Below, piece after piece: positions 1 to 8,367 of a DNA stretch of 25,978 bases. The position numbers and the translations under genes were made by a program. Location of the stretch: the IMG/VR virus record IMGVR_UViG_3300025810_001783, positions 1 to 25,978 of that record. The stretch is one strand, 5' to 3'. Below the pieces are notes generated by a model. It was not told the origin of the DNA and did no database searches. It worked only from the letters and a program-made list of their open reading frames with translations. How positions within the stretch are numbered: position 1 is the stretch's first letter; every line of letters begins with the position of its first letter. The DNA is from a virus.

Positions 1-396
1 GGTGACCAAGGTATCAAGGGCGAGACTGGTTCTACCGGCGATCAAGGTATCAAGGGTGAAACTGGTCCCACTGGCGATCAAGGTATCAAGGGCGAGACTG
101 GTTCTACCGGCGATCAAGGTATCAAAGGTGAAACTGGTTCTACAGGTGACCAAGGTATCAAAGGCGAAACTGGTCCTACTGGCGATCAAGGCACTAAGGG
201 TGAAACTGGTCCCACTGGCGATCAAGGTATCAAGGGCGAGACTGGTTCTACCGGCGATCAAGGTATCAAAGGTGAAACTGGTTCTACAGGTGACCAAGGT
301 ATCAAGGGCGAGACTGGTCCCACTGGCGATCAAGGTATCAAGGGCGAGACTGGTTCTACAGGTGACCAAGGTATCAAGGGCGAGACTGGTGACAGT
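1..396 (+). repeat. 36-bp collagen-coding tandem repeat, about 11 degenerate copies
   Basis: Copies begin every 36 bases (1, 37, 73 and so on to 361) and encode [10 protein letters not shown] followed by ST or PT; the copy at 181 reads [10 protein letters not shown]. The copies differ mainly at synonymous third positions (gac/gat, aag/aaa, gag/gaa). The array continues upstream of the window. The last copy runs into [11 protein letters not shown], the end of the shaft. Confidence 0.9.
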
Positions 397-1893
397 GGTC
401 CTACTGGAGAAAGGTTTGGTCCGAACTATGTTTACACATCAAGCGTCTTTGGAGGTATTGCTTCATCGAACGGAGAGATTCTTCATGCAACAGGTGGCAG
501 TCAGCAACTTTCGATTTACAAGTTCGATTCTGAGGGCGGTGATTTTAGAGATACACTTTCTCAATCTGTAAATAATAGTGGTAGAGTTGTGCTTGGATTT
601 AGCGATCTTAATATAGAAAGATCATTCTATTATGATAGTGTAACTTACAATGGAACTGCTTTTACATTCACTCCAACTGCGGTCGTTCCAGATTTAGATA
701 CAGGCAGTGGAAAGACAGTTAAGGTACAGGTCATTGTAGATTCTCCAGCGAGATCTGCCTCTGAGTATTTTGGTTTCCCAGACGGAACCGAAGCAACATC
801 GATCGTCACATCTTTCAATGGTGAAACAGGTGATGTGACTACTGATGCTATGGTACTAAATGTCGCTGGTATCTCTGCTGATGGTGGAATTACCACAAGC
901 GGTAATGTAAATATCAGCGGTGAGTTACAGAGCAACGAGTGGCACGCAAAAGATCACACAGGTTTTATTCGGTTTGATGGCGGTGGTGGTGGTGGGATAG
1001 ATTTCTACACCACTAACTCGACCAAATATCTCGAACTAGGATATCCTGATGGTGTTAAAACACATCAACCATTAACTGTTTACCTATCAAGTGCAAATCA
1101 GTTCTATGCAGACTCGGTACTAGTGCAGGCAAAACCCATTTTTGTTACTGAGTCTGGTATCTCAATGGATGCCGCTGGTATCACCTTCCCTGATGGAACC
1201 TTCCAGTCTAGTGCCGCATCTGGATCTGGAGTAACTGCTGGTGCAGGTATGGTTCTAACTGGATCTACTCTAGGTATAGATCCAACCGCAATCATTCATG
1301 TCGCTGGTATCTCTGCTGATGGTGGAATTACTTCGTCGGGCAATGTCCATGCTGATGGTCGGGTTTCCGTCAATGGTCATGAACTCTTTAGGAACGGTTC
1401 TCAACTCAAGTTTGATATCAACGGCCAAGGTGGTAATATCTCCTTCGGTGAATGGGGTAACGGTATCTTCGGAAGTTACTTGAAGACGGGATCATATCTT
1501 CAGGCTGGTACTGGCATCTCGCTAGATGGCGGTGGTATCACCTTCGCTGATGGAACCTTCCAGTCTACCGCCGCTCCTACCACCCTAACAGATTCTTACA
1601 CAGGACAGATTGAAACTGCCGAAGATAAAACTTACACTCTAGATCCAAATGTTTCAACAGCACGAACGATTACTGGGTATTACATTAGATGTGGATCTGG
1701 TGGTGTGACTGCTGCTTTACAAAATGCTGGCAATCAAGTTGCACAAACACCTGTAACTACTACAAGCGGAGATTATGTAGGGTTCTTTGCAAACACCTCC
1801 GTTGCAGCGGGAGCGACTCTAACTATTGTTACAACTGGAAACAACTCTGCTACAGATGTTGTCTTTAATGTGGAGTATACAACAACATTATGA
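1..1893 (+). CDS. Collagen-like phage tail-fibre protein, 3' part (5' end outside window)
   Basis: The frame is open from base 1 to a TAA-free run ending in TGA at 1893; no start is seen, so the gene begins upstream. Residues 1-139 or so are Gly-X-Y collagen-like repeats built on a 12-residue unit ([10 protein letters not shown] plus ST or PT). After [10 protein letters not shown] comes a non-collagen, beta-rich region containing repeated motifs ([10 protein letters not shown] and ITFxDGTFQS, each twice), then a C-terminal domain ending VEYTTTL. This layout, a triple-helical shaft followed by a globular tip, fits a trimeric tail or whisker fibre used for adsorption. The role is inferred from architecture; no T4 fibre gene is recognised by name. 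The next gene starts within its stop (ATGA). Confidence 0.85.
   Translation, partial: GDQGIKGETGSTGDQGIKGETGPTGDQGIKGETGSTGDQGIKGETGSTGDQGIKGETGPTGDQGTKGETGPTGDQGIKGETGSTGDQGIKGETGSTGDQGIKGETGPTGDQGIKGETGSTGDQGIKGETGDSGPTGERFGPNYVYTSSVFGGIASSNGEILHATGGSQQLSIYKFDSEGGDFRDTLSQSVNNSGRVVLGFSDLNIERSFYYDSVTYNGTAFTFTPTAVVPDLDTGSGKTVKVQVIVDSPARSASEYFGFPDGTEATSIVTSFNGETGDVTTDAMVLNVAGISADGGITTSGNVNISGELQSNEWHAKDHTGFIRFDGGGGGGIDFYTTNSTKYLELGYPDGVKTHQPLTVYLSSANQFYADSVLVQAKPIFVTESGISMDAAGITFPDGTFQSSAASGSGVTAGAGMVLTGSTLGIDPTAIIHVAGISADGGITSSGNVHADGRVSVNGHELFRNGSQLKFDINGQGGNISFGEWGNGIFGSYLKTGSYLQAGTGISLDGGGITFADGTFQSTAAPTTLTDSYTGQIETAEDKTYTLDPNVSTARTITGYYIRCGSGGVTAALQNAGNQVAQTPVTTTSGDYVGFFANTSVAAGATLTIVTTGNNSATDVVFNVEYTTTL
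861..1331 (+). repeat. Dispersed direct repeat in the fibre tip (33 bp, exact)
   Basis: The same 33 bases occur at 861-893 and 1299-1331 and encode [11 protein letters not shown] second pair, 1177-1209 and 1534-1566, differs at one base and encodes GITF(P/A)DGTFQS. The two motif types alternate along the tip, suggesting duplication of a structural module inside the gene. Confidence 0.8.
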
Positions 1894-2357
1894 CTCCTCC
1901 TCATTGGTTATTATTTCCTACTCCTGCTCCTACTCCTGTAAAAGTGCAAGTTAATGCAGAGTTGGTTTATGCAAATTCTACGAGTTTTCATGCAACAAAT
2001 GTGGTAATATCTGGTACTGATAATGTAGCAAGTAACTATACACTTTATGGTTATGCCCCTTTTAGAAAATCAACACTCTATATTGAACTGTTGCTCCTCA
2101 TACAAGCATCTGGTGACTATGCGGACACCGTGGCGTGGGATAGTGCTGTGACTAGTGCCGGAGGACTAATTTTAGCGGATAGTACATGGACTCATGATGG
2201 AGCAGACTTTAATGCTACTTCACTTACAATCAACAATGTCAGCCGCGGAGGTACACTTTTAAGGCTTCGTTGGTTTGGATCTTCTACAGATGTAACCAAC
2301 TTTTGGAATACAATGGCTGCCGGAGAAACAACACAAGTTAAACTTAACTGGGCTTAA
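1890..2357 (+). CDS. Hypothetical protein downstream of fibre gene
   Basis: A 155-residue protein starting at an ATG that overlaps the fibre stop by 4 bases. I do not recognise a family. The N-terminus is proline-rich ([10 protein letters not shown]); the rest is rich in Ser, Thr, Asn and hydrophobics with a beta-strand look, and it ends KLNWA. There is no signal peptide or convincing membrane helix. Its overlap with the fibre gene suggests a fibre accessory, chaperone or small virion protein, but this is inference from position only. A 64-base gap with a promoter follows. Confidence 0.6.
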   Translation: MTPPHWLLFPTPAPTPVKVQVNAELVYANSTSFHATNVVISGTDNVASNYTLYGYAPFRKSTLYIELLLLIQASGDYADTVAWDSAVTSAGGLILADSTWTHDGADFNATSLTINNVSRGGTLLRLRWFGSSTDVTNFWNTMAAGETTQVKLNWA

Positions 2358-2370
2358 TCTAAATTATCAC

Positions 2371-2398
2371 TTGACAATTCCGTGAAGTGAGATATAAT
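2371..2398 (+). promoter_or_regulatory. Near-consensus sigma70-type promoter for the clamp / clamp-loader block
   Basis: TTGACA at 2371-2376 and TATAAT at 2393-2398 are perfect -35 and -10 hexamers separated by 16 bases. They lie in the longest gap of the window. Transcription would start near 2405, giving a leader of about 17 bases that carries GGAG (2411-2414) before the ATG at 2422. This is the expected form of an early promoter read by host RNA polymerase. Confidence 0.75.
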
Positions 2399-2421
2399 AC
2401 ATATTGAAATGGAGTTTATAA

Positions 2422-2613
2422 ATGGGACGTAACCCAAAAGATAATCCTTATAGAGAGGATAGTGGACCTAAAAATGGCACCCGCAGTCAGAAGAAACAGG
2501 CTAAAAGATCTTCTCGACACAACACAAAGATTATGATTGACAAAGTGAATCATGGTCTGGTAGACTCTACTGATCTAGATGAGTATCTAGAATTTGATTC
2601 ATATGATGATTGA
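2422..2613 (+). CDS. Small charged hypothetical protein, first gene after the promoter
   Basis: A 63-residue protein with GGAG seven bases before the ATG. The N-terminal half is strongly basic (NGTRSQKKQAKRSSRHN) and the C-terminal half acidic (DSTDLDEYLEFDSYDD). I recognise no family. The first position behind a strong promoter and the charge split would suit a small early nucleic-acid- or polymerase-binding protein, but that is a guess. It ends 26 bases before the clamp start. Confidence 0.65.
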   Translation: MGRNPKDNPYREDSGPKNGTRSQKKQAKRSSRHNTKIMIDKVNHGLVDSTDLDEYLEFDSYDD

Positions 2614-2639
2614 ACATCCCAACTGGAGATTTATTTGTA

Positions 2640-3332
2640 ATGGTTATGACAAGCACTAGTATTTCGCAAGAAACACTTTCGATTCTGAAGAACTTTTCTC
2701 AACTCAACTCTAACCTTCTCGTTCGTCCTGGCAATGTGATCAACACGGTCACTGGCGCCAAGAACGTGATGGCACAAGCAACGGTTCAGGAAGACTTCCC
2801 TGTCGAGTTTGGTATCTGGGATCTGAACAAGTTCCTTGGTACGCTGTCACTTTTTGATTCACCAACATGCGTGTTTGGTGAAAAGTCCGTGAAGATCTCA
2901 GGAGAAGGTGGACGAGCAGTTACTTACTACTACTCTGAACCGAGTCTTCTTACTACGATCAACAAGCAGGTTCAGATGCCTGAGACTGTGATTCATCTGA
3001 GTCTGACTCAGAGTGTGTTCGCTGATCTTCAGCGTGCTGCTTCTGTTCTTCAACTTCCCGACCTTTCGTTTACTTCGATGGATGGTGAGAACATTCTCGC
3101 TGTTGTTCGGGACAAGAAGGATCCTACGTCAAACGACTACTCTGTTGCGGTCGGTGATGTTCTTGGAGACACTCCCAACTTTGAGTTCAACTTCAAGATT
3201 GACAACCTCAAACTCCTGCCTGGAGATTATGATGTTGAGATCTGTGAATCTGTTGTGAGTTCCTTCACGAATACAAACATTGATGTCAAGTATTGGATTG
3301 CACTGGAAACCGATTCAACTTTCAACGCTTGA
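2640..3332 (+). CDS. 45: DNA polymerase sliding clamp, T4 gp45-like
   Basis: The trimeric ring that tethers the phage DNA polymerase to DNA and, in T4, also activates late transcription. The protein is 230 residues (T4 gp45 has 228). It follows the T4 pattern: LSILKNFSQLNSNLLVRPGN near the N-terminus, then FGIWDLNKFLGTLSLF, a central linker, PGDYDVEICE, and the ending YWIALETDSTFNA (compare T4 YVVALEADSTHDF). I chose the ATG at 2640, with GGAG at 2625-2628; a TTG at 2610 would add 10 residues, and 2646 is also possible. It is the first of the conserved 45-44-62-regA block. Confidence 0.95.
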   Translation: MVMTSTSISQETLSILKNFSQLNSNLLVRPGNVINTVTGAKNVMAQATVQEDFPVEFGIWDLNKFLGTLSLFDSPTCVFGEKSVKISGEGGRAVTYYYSEPSLLTTINKQVQMPETVIHLSLTQSVFADLQRAASVLQLPDLSFTSMDGENILAVVRDKKDPTSNDYSVAVGDVLGDTPNFEFNFKIDNLKLLPGDYDVEICESVVSSFTNTNIDVKYWIALETDSTFNA

Positions 3333-3345
3333 CTAAGGATTGATA

Positions 3346-4290
3346 ATGACCGATGTGAAAAACTATCTGTGGGTAGAGAAGTATCGCCCACAGACAATTG
3401 ATGATTGTATTCTTCCAGTTGAGATCAAATCCACCTTTAAGCAAATGGTAAAGAACGGCGAAGTTCAGAACCTTTTGCTTTCTGGTGGTGCTGGTTGTGG
3501 TAAGACAACTGTGGCCAAAGCGTTGTGTAATGAACTTGATCTTGAGTATATTCTGATCAACTGTTCGGAGGAGGGTAACATCGATACTCTCCGCACAACC
3601 ATTCGTAACTTCGCAAGCACTGTCTCAATGACGGGACAGAAGAAGATTGTGATCCTAGACGAATTTGACTACAGCAATGCCCAGAGCATTCAACCAGCCC
3701 TTCGTGGTGCAATCGAGGAGTTTGCTAACAGTTGTAGGTTCGTTCTCACTTGTAACTACAAGAACCGAATCATTCAACCGTTGCACTCCCGATGCACTAC
3801 GGTGGAGTTCAAGATTCCTAACAATGAAAAGCCGACGCTCGCTGTTGGTATTCTTGAGCGAATTGAAACCATCCTCACGGCAGAGGGTGTCAAGTATGAG
3901 CGTCCTGTTCTGCTTGAACTTATCAAGAAGCACTTCCCCGACATTCGTAGGATTCTAAACGAACTCCAACGCTACTCGGTTTCTGGTGTGATTGATACAG
4001 GTATTCTCGCACAGATCGGCGAGATCCGCGTCAAGTCTTTGATGAAGTCGATGAAGGAAAAGAACTTCACTGAGGTTCGGAAGTGGGTGGTTGAGAACCT
4101 CGACAACTCACAGGAAGACTTGATTCGTAATCTTTACGATTCGATGTATGAATACATGAAGCCAGGATCGATTCCGCAGGCGATCCTAATCTGTGGTGAG
4201 TATCTTTACAAGGCTGCTTTCGTTGCCGACACAGAGATCAACATGACTGCGTGTCTGGTTCAAATTATGATGGAGTGTGAATTCAAATGA
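3346..4290 (+). CDS. 44: Clamp-loader ATPase subunit, T4 gp44-like
   Basis: An AAA+ ATPase that, with gp62, opens the gp45 ring and loads it on primed DNA. It has 314 residues (T4 about 319). Visible motifs are EKYRPQTIDDCILP at 11-24, Walker A GGAGCGKTT at 47-55, Walker B IVILDEFD at 101-108, a sensor-1-type segment LTCNYKN, and the SRC motif (148-150) carrying the arginine finger. The C-terminal collar region (FPDIRRILNELQRYS) also matches gp44. The ATG at 3346 has AAGGA six bases upstream; a TTG at 3340 is less likely. The next gene starts inside its stop codon. Confidence 0.96.
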   Translation: MTDVKNYLWVEKYRPQTIDDCILPVEIKSTFKQMVKNGEVQNLLLSGGAGCGKTTVAKALCNELDLEYILINCSEEGNIDTLRTTIRNFASTVSMTGQKKIVILDEFDYSNAQSIQPALRGAIEEFANSCRFVLTCNYKNRIIQPLHSRCTTVEFKIPNNEKPTLAVGILERIETILTAEGVKYERPVLLELIKKHFPDIRRILNELQRYSVSGVIDTGILAQIGEIRVKSLMKSMKEKNFTEVRKWVVENLDNSQEDLIRNLYDSMYEYMKPGSIPQAILICGEYLYKAAFVADTEINMTACLVQIMMECEFK

Positions 4291-4577
4291 GTAGTTTATA
4301 TGTGACAAGAGGAAAGGTAGCCATCAAAGAGGAGGCTGCTAAGAATGAAACCACTAATGGTATCATCTACCAAGAGAAGGAAAGTAAAGTTCATGGGATT
4401 GGTGTAGTGCATAGTATTGGTTCTCCAAGAGTTCTTTCTAATGGAACGGAAGTTCCTCTGGATATTGAGGTTGGAACCAAGGTTCTTTTCTCGAAGAAGG
4501 ATGGGTATAGCACGTTTGGTGGTTTTGTTATTCTAAACCAAGAGCATGTTCTGGGAGTCGTCGGTGAAACTGACTGA
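4287..4577 (+). CDS. GroES-like co-chaperonin (gp31-type function)
   Basis: A 96-residue protein matching the 10-kDa co-chaperonin fold along its length: VAIKEE near the N-terminus, a mobile loop around 18-34 with GIIY (25-28) where GroES has the GroEL-binding GIVL, then GIGVVHSIGSPRVLSNG, VPLDIEVGTKVLFSKKDGY and the C-terminal HVLGVVGE. It should cap the host GroEL ring, as T4 gp31 does for capsid protein folding. Its size is closer to bacterial GroES than to T4 gp31. It sits between the two clamp-loader subunits, overlapping gene 44 by 4 bases and gene 62 by 14, so it is probably co-translated with them. Confidence 0.88.
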   Translation: MSSLYVTRGKVAIKEEAAKNETTNGIIYQEKESKVHGIGVVHSIGSPRVLSNGTEVPLDIEVGTKVLFSKKDGYSTFGGFVILNQEHVLGVVGETD

Positions 4578-4965
4578 GTATCTCAACGCCATTAACCACA
4601 GCAAGGAGCCTCTTATGGAGACTGACGATGAGTCGGTTGAAAAGGAGTACCCTCCTTTTGTGGTTAATCGGTGCCTCTCGTTCTTCCCTGATACTATCTA
4701 CTTCGTTAATGAGATGAATCATTATCATACGCTACCCAAGAATATGCAGTTTGATTTTCTGCGGTTAGGAATTAGGAAGAAGAAAAGGTTCAGTCCGTGG
4801 TTGAAGAAGACAAAGGTTGACAAGATTGATGTAATCAAGCAGTATTTTGGTTACTCAGATACAAAGGCAATTGATGTCGCCGACATCCTTACAGATGAGA
4901 ACATTGAGTCTATGCAGGCTAAAATGTATACTGGTGGTACTCAAAAGATGAAAAACCCTAAATAA
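4564..4965 (+). CDS. 62: Clamp-loader small subunit, T4 gp62-like
   Basis: The non-ATPase partner of gp44. Characteristic segments are YPPFVVNRCLSFFPDTIYFVNEMN and the LGIRKKKRFSPWLKK region; T4 gp62 has comparable 'LSQFPE...VYAMN' and 'PRGKRYGKWAKL' stretches. I prefer the GTG at 4564 (133 residues), which has GGGAG at 4553-4557; an in-frame ATG at 4546 would add six residues. It is shorter than T4 gp62 (187). Position after 44 and before regA supports the call. Confidence 0.88.
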   Translation: MKLTEYLNAINHSKEPLMETDDESVEKEYPPFVVNRCLSFFPDTIYFVNEMNHYHTLPKNMQFDFLRLGIRKKKRFSPWLKKTKVDKIDVIKQYFGYSDTKAIDVADILTDENIESMQAKMYTGGTQKMKNPK

Positions 4966-4977
4966 AACAGTTATAAT
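4949..4977 (+). promoter_or_regulatory. Possible weak promoter before regA
   Basis: TATAAT at 4972-4977 lies in the 36-base gap before regA. The hexamer 17 bases upstream is TGAAAA (3 of 6 to TTGACA). A transcript would have a leader of about 18 bases. The strong -10 and weak -35 make this only a candidate for extra expression of regA and perhaps the glycan island. Confidence 0.3.
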
Positions 4978-5001
4978 GGTTATTTCATTGAGAGAGATCA
5001 C

Positions 5002-5409
5002 ATGGAAAGCGAAGATTTATTTGAAGGTTATGGAGTAGAGATTACTCTCAAGGAAAGAGACGACTTCCTAAAGGTTAAGGAAACTCTTACTAGACTAGGT
5101 GTTTCTTCTCGTAGAGAAAATAAACTATATCAGTCCTGTCATATCTTGCATAAGCGAGGAAAGTATGCTATACTTCACTTCAAAGAATTATTCTCTTTAG
5201 ATGGGTTGGATAGTGATATTTCAGATACTGATATAGGTAGAAGAAATACAATTGTAAAACTTCTGGTTGAGTGGGGACTGGTTCAGGTGATTGATGATGA
5301 AGAGTATGCCGAACCACAAGTGAGTCTCGCTCAACTAAAGATTCTACCCCACTCTGAAAAGAAGAACTGGGAATTGATACCTAAATATCATATAGGTAAG
5401 CGTAAGTAA
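5002..5409 (+). CDS. regA: RegA translational repressor of early genes
   Basis: RegA binds mRNA around start codons of early phage genes and blocks translation, including in T4 its own message and those of genes 44 and 45. The 135-residue protein aligns with T4 RegA (122): VEITLKERDDFLKVKETLTRLG, LYQSCHILHKRGKYAILHFKE, the D-IGRRNTIVKLLVEWGLV region, and the ending WELIPKYHIGKRK. It carries about 11 extra N-terminal residues (MESEDLFEGYG). The upstream ribosome site is a weak purine run (GAGAGAG). In T4, gene 43 follows regA; here the glycan island follows instead. Confidence 0.95.
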   Translation: MESEDLFEGYGVEITLKERDDFLKVKETLTRLGVSSRRENKLYQSCHILHKRGKYAILHFKELFSLDGLDSDISDTDIGRRNTIVKLLVEWGLVQVIDDEEYAEPQVSLAQLKILPHSEKKNWELIPKYHIGKRK

Positions 5410-5431
5410 ATATTGAAAGGTCTTTTTTATT

Positions 5432-6094
5432 ATGAGTATCCCAAAGATTATCCACCAACTGTGGGTAGGACCAAAGCCTGCACCTCTGCATCTGATGAAC
5501 ACATGGAAAGATGCCCATCCAGACTATGAGTATATGTTCTGGAACGAAGAGTCAATCGCAGAACACTTTCCAAACGGACTACACAATCAGAAACAATACG
5601 ACGCCATGCCAGAGTGGAATGGTAAGTGCGATATTGCTCGTTATGAAATCCTCCAAAAGTTTGGTGGGTTCTTTCTCGATGCTGACTGTGTGTGCAAGCG
5701 ACCACTCGATGATTATCTTCTAGAGAACGATAGTTTTAGTTGTTATGAAAACGAACTAATTCGTGGTCAACTAATCGCCGCAGGTTATCTCGGTTGTGTG
5801 AAGGGTTGTGAGTTGATGAATCATCTCGTCAATCGTCTTCACACACTCGAAGGACAGACTTTGCATGAGGGCCCTCTCTCTGCTTGGAAGACTGTTGGTC
5901 CAGTGTTCCTAACCAAGACGGTGCATGAACTTGCATATATTAAGTTGGCAGTCTATCCAAGTTTCTACTTCATTCCAAATCACTACACTAAAGTCAATCC
6001 GTACAATGGTCCCTTTGAACCATATGCAGATCAGTTCTGGGGTAGCACCGAAACCGCAGTGGGTAAGGTTGGAATGAACTATGAAGCATCTTGA
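5432..6094 (+). CDS. GT32-type glycosyltransferase (Och1 / capsular sugar-transferase-like)
   Basis: First gene of the island, 220 residues. The N-terminus IPKIIHQLWVG (3-13) and the block CDIARYEILQKFGGFFLDAD (66-85) with its DAD metal-binding motif at 83-85 are hallmarks of the DXD sugar-transferase (GT32) family, which moves hexoses from nucleotide sugars. There is no signal peptide, so it should act in the cytoplasm. The ribosome site (GAAAGG, about 11 bases upstream) is rather distant. It overlaps the next gene by 14 bases. Donor and acceptor cannot be read from sequence. Confidence 0.87.
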   Translation: MSIPKIIHQLWVGPKPAPLHLMNTWKDAHPDYEYMFWNEESIAEHFPNGLHNQKQYDAMPEWNGKCDIARYEILQKFGGFFLDADCVCKRPLDDYLLENDSFSCYENELIRGQLIAAGYLGCVKGCELMNHLVNRLHTLEGQTLHEGPLSAWKTVGPVFLTKTVHELAYIKLAVYPSFYFIPNHYTKVNPYNGPFEPYADQFWGSTETAVGKVGMNYEAS

Positions 6095-6701
6095 TCTCTC
6101 GACACTCAAGACATACTGGATTAATCTAGATGATCGTACTGACAGACAAGACAGTATGATAAAGTTGTTTACTAGACTTGGTATGAATAACGTAGAGAGA
6201 GTTTCCGCCATCAAAGCACAGCCTTATTACTTTGGTTGTGGTATGAGTCATGTCAAGACCCTAGAGAGAGGTTTAGAGGGAGGAACGCCTTTCCTCGTTC
6301 TGGAAGATGACGTTACTTTCAACGATACATTCAAACCTACGATCGATGTTCCAGATGAAGTAGACGCAGTTTATCTTGGGTGGACAACATGGAGTGCGAC
6401 AGAAGAACGAGCGGCGTCTTCTAAAATGTCGAGGGCGTTAGAGATGCGAGTGTATGATGATAACTTTGCAAAGGTATCATACATGACATCTCTTCATGCC
6501 GTTCTCTACCTGAGCGAAGAGTATGCGAGTAAGTGTATCGACTCAATGAAGGAATGGGTGCAAGAAAAGAAATGGCACTGTGATGTTGCGACTGCTGAAG
6601 TTCAGTCTGATTTCAACGTGGTAGTTCCTTTTGGACGAGCGTGGTTTTATCAGGATGATCCAAGAAACATTCCTTGGACTAATGTGAAAGTAGATAAATG
6701 A
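6081..6701 (+). CDS. GT25-type glycosyltransferase (LPS galactosyltransferase-like)
   Basis: A 206-residue protein with the GT25 order of motifs: YWINLDDRTDR at 12-22, a short helix region leading to VSAIKA, GCGMSHVKTL at 52-61 and FLVLEDDV at 71-78, whose EDD supplies the metal site. GT25 members include bacterial LOS/LPS galactosyl- and glucosyltransferases and also eukaryotic collagen galactosyltransferases. The latter link is noteworthy beside collagen-like fibres but does not prove the acceptor. It ends in an ATGA overlap with the next gene. Confidence 0.85.
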   Translation: MKHLDLSTLKTYWINLDDRTDRQDSMIKLFTRLGMNNVERVSAIKAQPYYFGCGMSHVKTLERGLEGGTPFLVLEDDVTFNDTFKPTIDVPDEVDAVYLGWTTWSATEERAASSKMSRALEMRVYDDNFAKVSYMTSLHAVLYLSEEYASKCIDSMKEWVQEKKWHCDVATAEVQSDFNVVVPFGRAWFYQDDPRNIPWTNVKVDK

Positions 6702-7507
6702 TTGTAAATCAGGAAATAGGATACTTAGGTAGACTAGCAAATCAGATGTTTCAGTATGCAGCATTGGTTGGTATTGCCACTAAAAATCATTACGAGTATG
6801 GTATTCCATATGAGAACGCCAGAAGATCGAAGACGACTCAGCCATACGGTCACAAAGAAAAGTTAGAACTGATGGATGAGTTTAATATCTCTGCTAAAGA
6901 TAGCACAGGGTTTACACCATTTAATATGTTAGCATACTATGAAAATAAGTATGATGAAAGAGTGTTTGATGTTCCAGATAATATTACTATGTCTGGTTAC
7001 TTTCAGGTTCCTAAGTTTTTTGAGCATTGTAGTGATAAGATAAAAGATGAGTTTGCCTTTACATTAGAAACCACCGAACGCTGTTGGGAGAAACTAAGTT
7101 CTTTTGACAGGGATTTTCAAGTGTCTGCCGTTCATGTTAGAAGAACAGACTATGCTAAGTCTAATGGTTGGCATAATATGTTAGGTATGGATTACTATAA
7201 CGAAGCGATTAGTAACATAGGATCTGGTAAGTATGTTATCTTCTCTGATGACATAGAATGGTGTAAGGAAAAGTTTGTTAGTGATGATAACAAACAGTTC
7301 TTTTTCTCTGAAGGAATGAACCAGTTTCAAGATATGTGCTTGATTAGTATGTGTAAGAATGTTATAATGGCGAACAGTTCTTTTAGTTGGTGGGGAGCAT
7401 ACTTGAATCCACATGCCGATACAATCATTGCTCCGAAGAAATGGCTTGGAACATCTCCAGAAGAAAGTTGGAGAGATATTTATTGTGAAGATTGGATAAA
7501 GGTATGA
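6698..7507 (+). CDS. GT11 alpha-1,2-fucosyltransferase-like enzyme
   Basis: A 269-residue protein, close to the usual GT11 length. Motifs are LGRLANQMFQYAAL (10-23; family G-L-NQ-FQYA), the GDP-fucose-binding HVRRTDY (146-152; family HxRRxDY), FSDDIEWCK (182-190) and IMANSSFSWWGAYLN (223-237). These predict transfer of fucose, or a related GDP-sugar residue, to a galactose-type acceptor. No GDP-fucose synthesis genes are certain in this window, so the donor may come from the host or from genes elsewhere. Confidence 0.9.
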   Translation: MIVNQEIGYLGRLANQMFQYAALVGIATKNHYEYGIPYENARRSKTTQPYGHKEKLELMDEFNISAKDSTGFTPFNMLAYYENKYDERVFDVPDNITMSGYFQVPKFFEHCSDKIKDEFAFTLETTERCWEKLSSFDRDFQVSAVHVRRTDYAKSNGWHNMLGMDYYNEAISNIGSGKYVIFSDDIEWCKEKFVSDDNKQFFFSEGMNQFQDMCLISMCKNVIMANSSFSWWGAYLNPHADTIIAPKKWLGTSPEESWRDIYCEDWIKV

Positions 7508-8367
7508 TTGGATTATTTCACGGTGGGTGTGGTAACAACAATGGGCCAGGAAAAGTAGCATACAACCTGATGCACGGTTTACACAAACTAGGCGTTCCTT
7601 ATGTTGTGAATCAAGAAGCAGATATGAATGGTTGCTTGACTGCATGGGGTTCACGGTTTATGGATCTTCCGAAGAATACTTTGGTTGGTCCTAATCTCGT
7701 TGTTGTTCCTACAGATATTCCTCAGTTGTGGTATCACTTCAAGAATGTTCTTGTTCCCTGTCAGTGGTCGAAGGACATGTATGAAACTTTTGAAATTACC
7801 GAGAACGTAAACATTCATGTTTGGCCCGTTGGTATTGATACTGATAAGTTTTCGCCTGGATGGGTATCTAAAGACAATGATTGTTTGATCTACTTTAAGC
7901 GAGGATCAGAGGAAACAAAGCAAGAGTTGATTCGTCTTCTTGATGTTTATGAACTTTCATATGAACTTATTACCTACGGTAGTTATACAGAAGAACAGTT
8001 GATTGATGTTGCAAGACGATCTAGATTCTGTGTCACGATCACAGGAACTGAGAGTCAAGGTATTGCCTATCAAGAAATTCTTTCTATGGGTTTACCTTGT
8101 TATGTTATTGATAAACCAGTTTGGGATGATCAACCACAGCATACTTTTCCTGCTACATCAGCGCCGTATTTTGATGATAGGTGTGGAATAAAGTGTCCTG
8201 ATCTTTCTCGACTCGAAGAGTTTATAGACGAACTCTTCATGGAAAAGGTCTTGAACAAATCTAAGTATGATCCGCGACAATACATACTAGACAACCTAAC
8301 GCTAGAGAAGTGTGCGAGTGAATATGTGAAACTATTGGAGATGAGTCATAATGTTAATGAATCTTGA
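7504..8367 (+). CDS. GT4-like (GT-B fold) glycosyltransferase
   Basis: A 287-residue protein. The N-terminus MIGLFHGGCGNNNGPGKVAYNL resembles the glycine-rich acceptor-side loop of GT-B enzymes. NIHVWPVGIDTDKFSP (103-118) is the usual hinge leading to the donor domain. TESQGIAYQEILSMGLP has the EX7E pair at E183 and E191. I chose the ATG at 7504, which gives an ATGA overlap with the previous stop; a TTG at 7492 would add four residues. It is shorter than typical GT4 proteins (350 or more), mostly through a compact N-terminal domain. Confidence 0.82.
   Translation: MIGLFHGGCGNNNGPGKVAYNLMHGLHKLGVPYVVNQEADMNGCLTAWGSRFMDLPKNTLVGPNLVVVPTDIPQLWYHFKNVLVPCQWSKDMYETFEITENVNIHVWPVGIDTDKFSPGWVSKDNDCLIYFKRGSEETKQELIRLLDVYELSYELITYGSYTEEQLIDVARRSRFCVTITGTESQGIAYQEILSMGLPCYVIDKPVWDDQPQHTFPATSAPYFDDRCGIKCPDLSRLEEFIDELFMEKVLNKSKYDPRQYILDNLTLEKCASEYVKLLEMSHNVNES

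Noticed and set aside
1-396. CRISPR array from regular 36-bp repeats
   Set aside because: There are no unique spacers; units are contiguous, in frame and encode collagen-like triplets.
2-571. 189-residue open frame rich in KVS, RARLV and LPAIK repeats
   Set aside because: It is the +1 frame of the collagen-coding repeat. The true frame (frame 1) gives Gly-X-Y repeats and joins without a stop to the fibre tip.
5406-5431. TAAATA-like late promoter or AAAG/CTTT hairpin terminator after regA
   Set aside because: The motif is only partial and the possible stem has four pairs with a two-base loop, too little to support either call.
7181-7654. 157-residue minus-strand open frame across the GT11/GT4 junction
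   Set aside because: It is antisense to two well-supported genes, has no recognisable motif, and no other gene in the window is on that strand.
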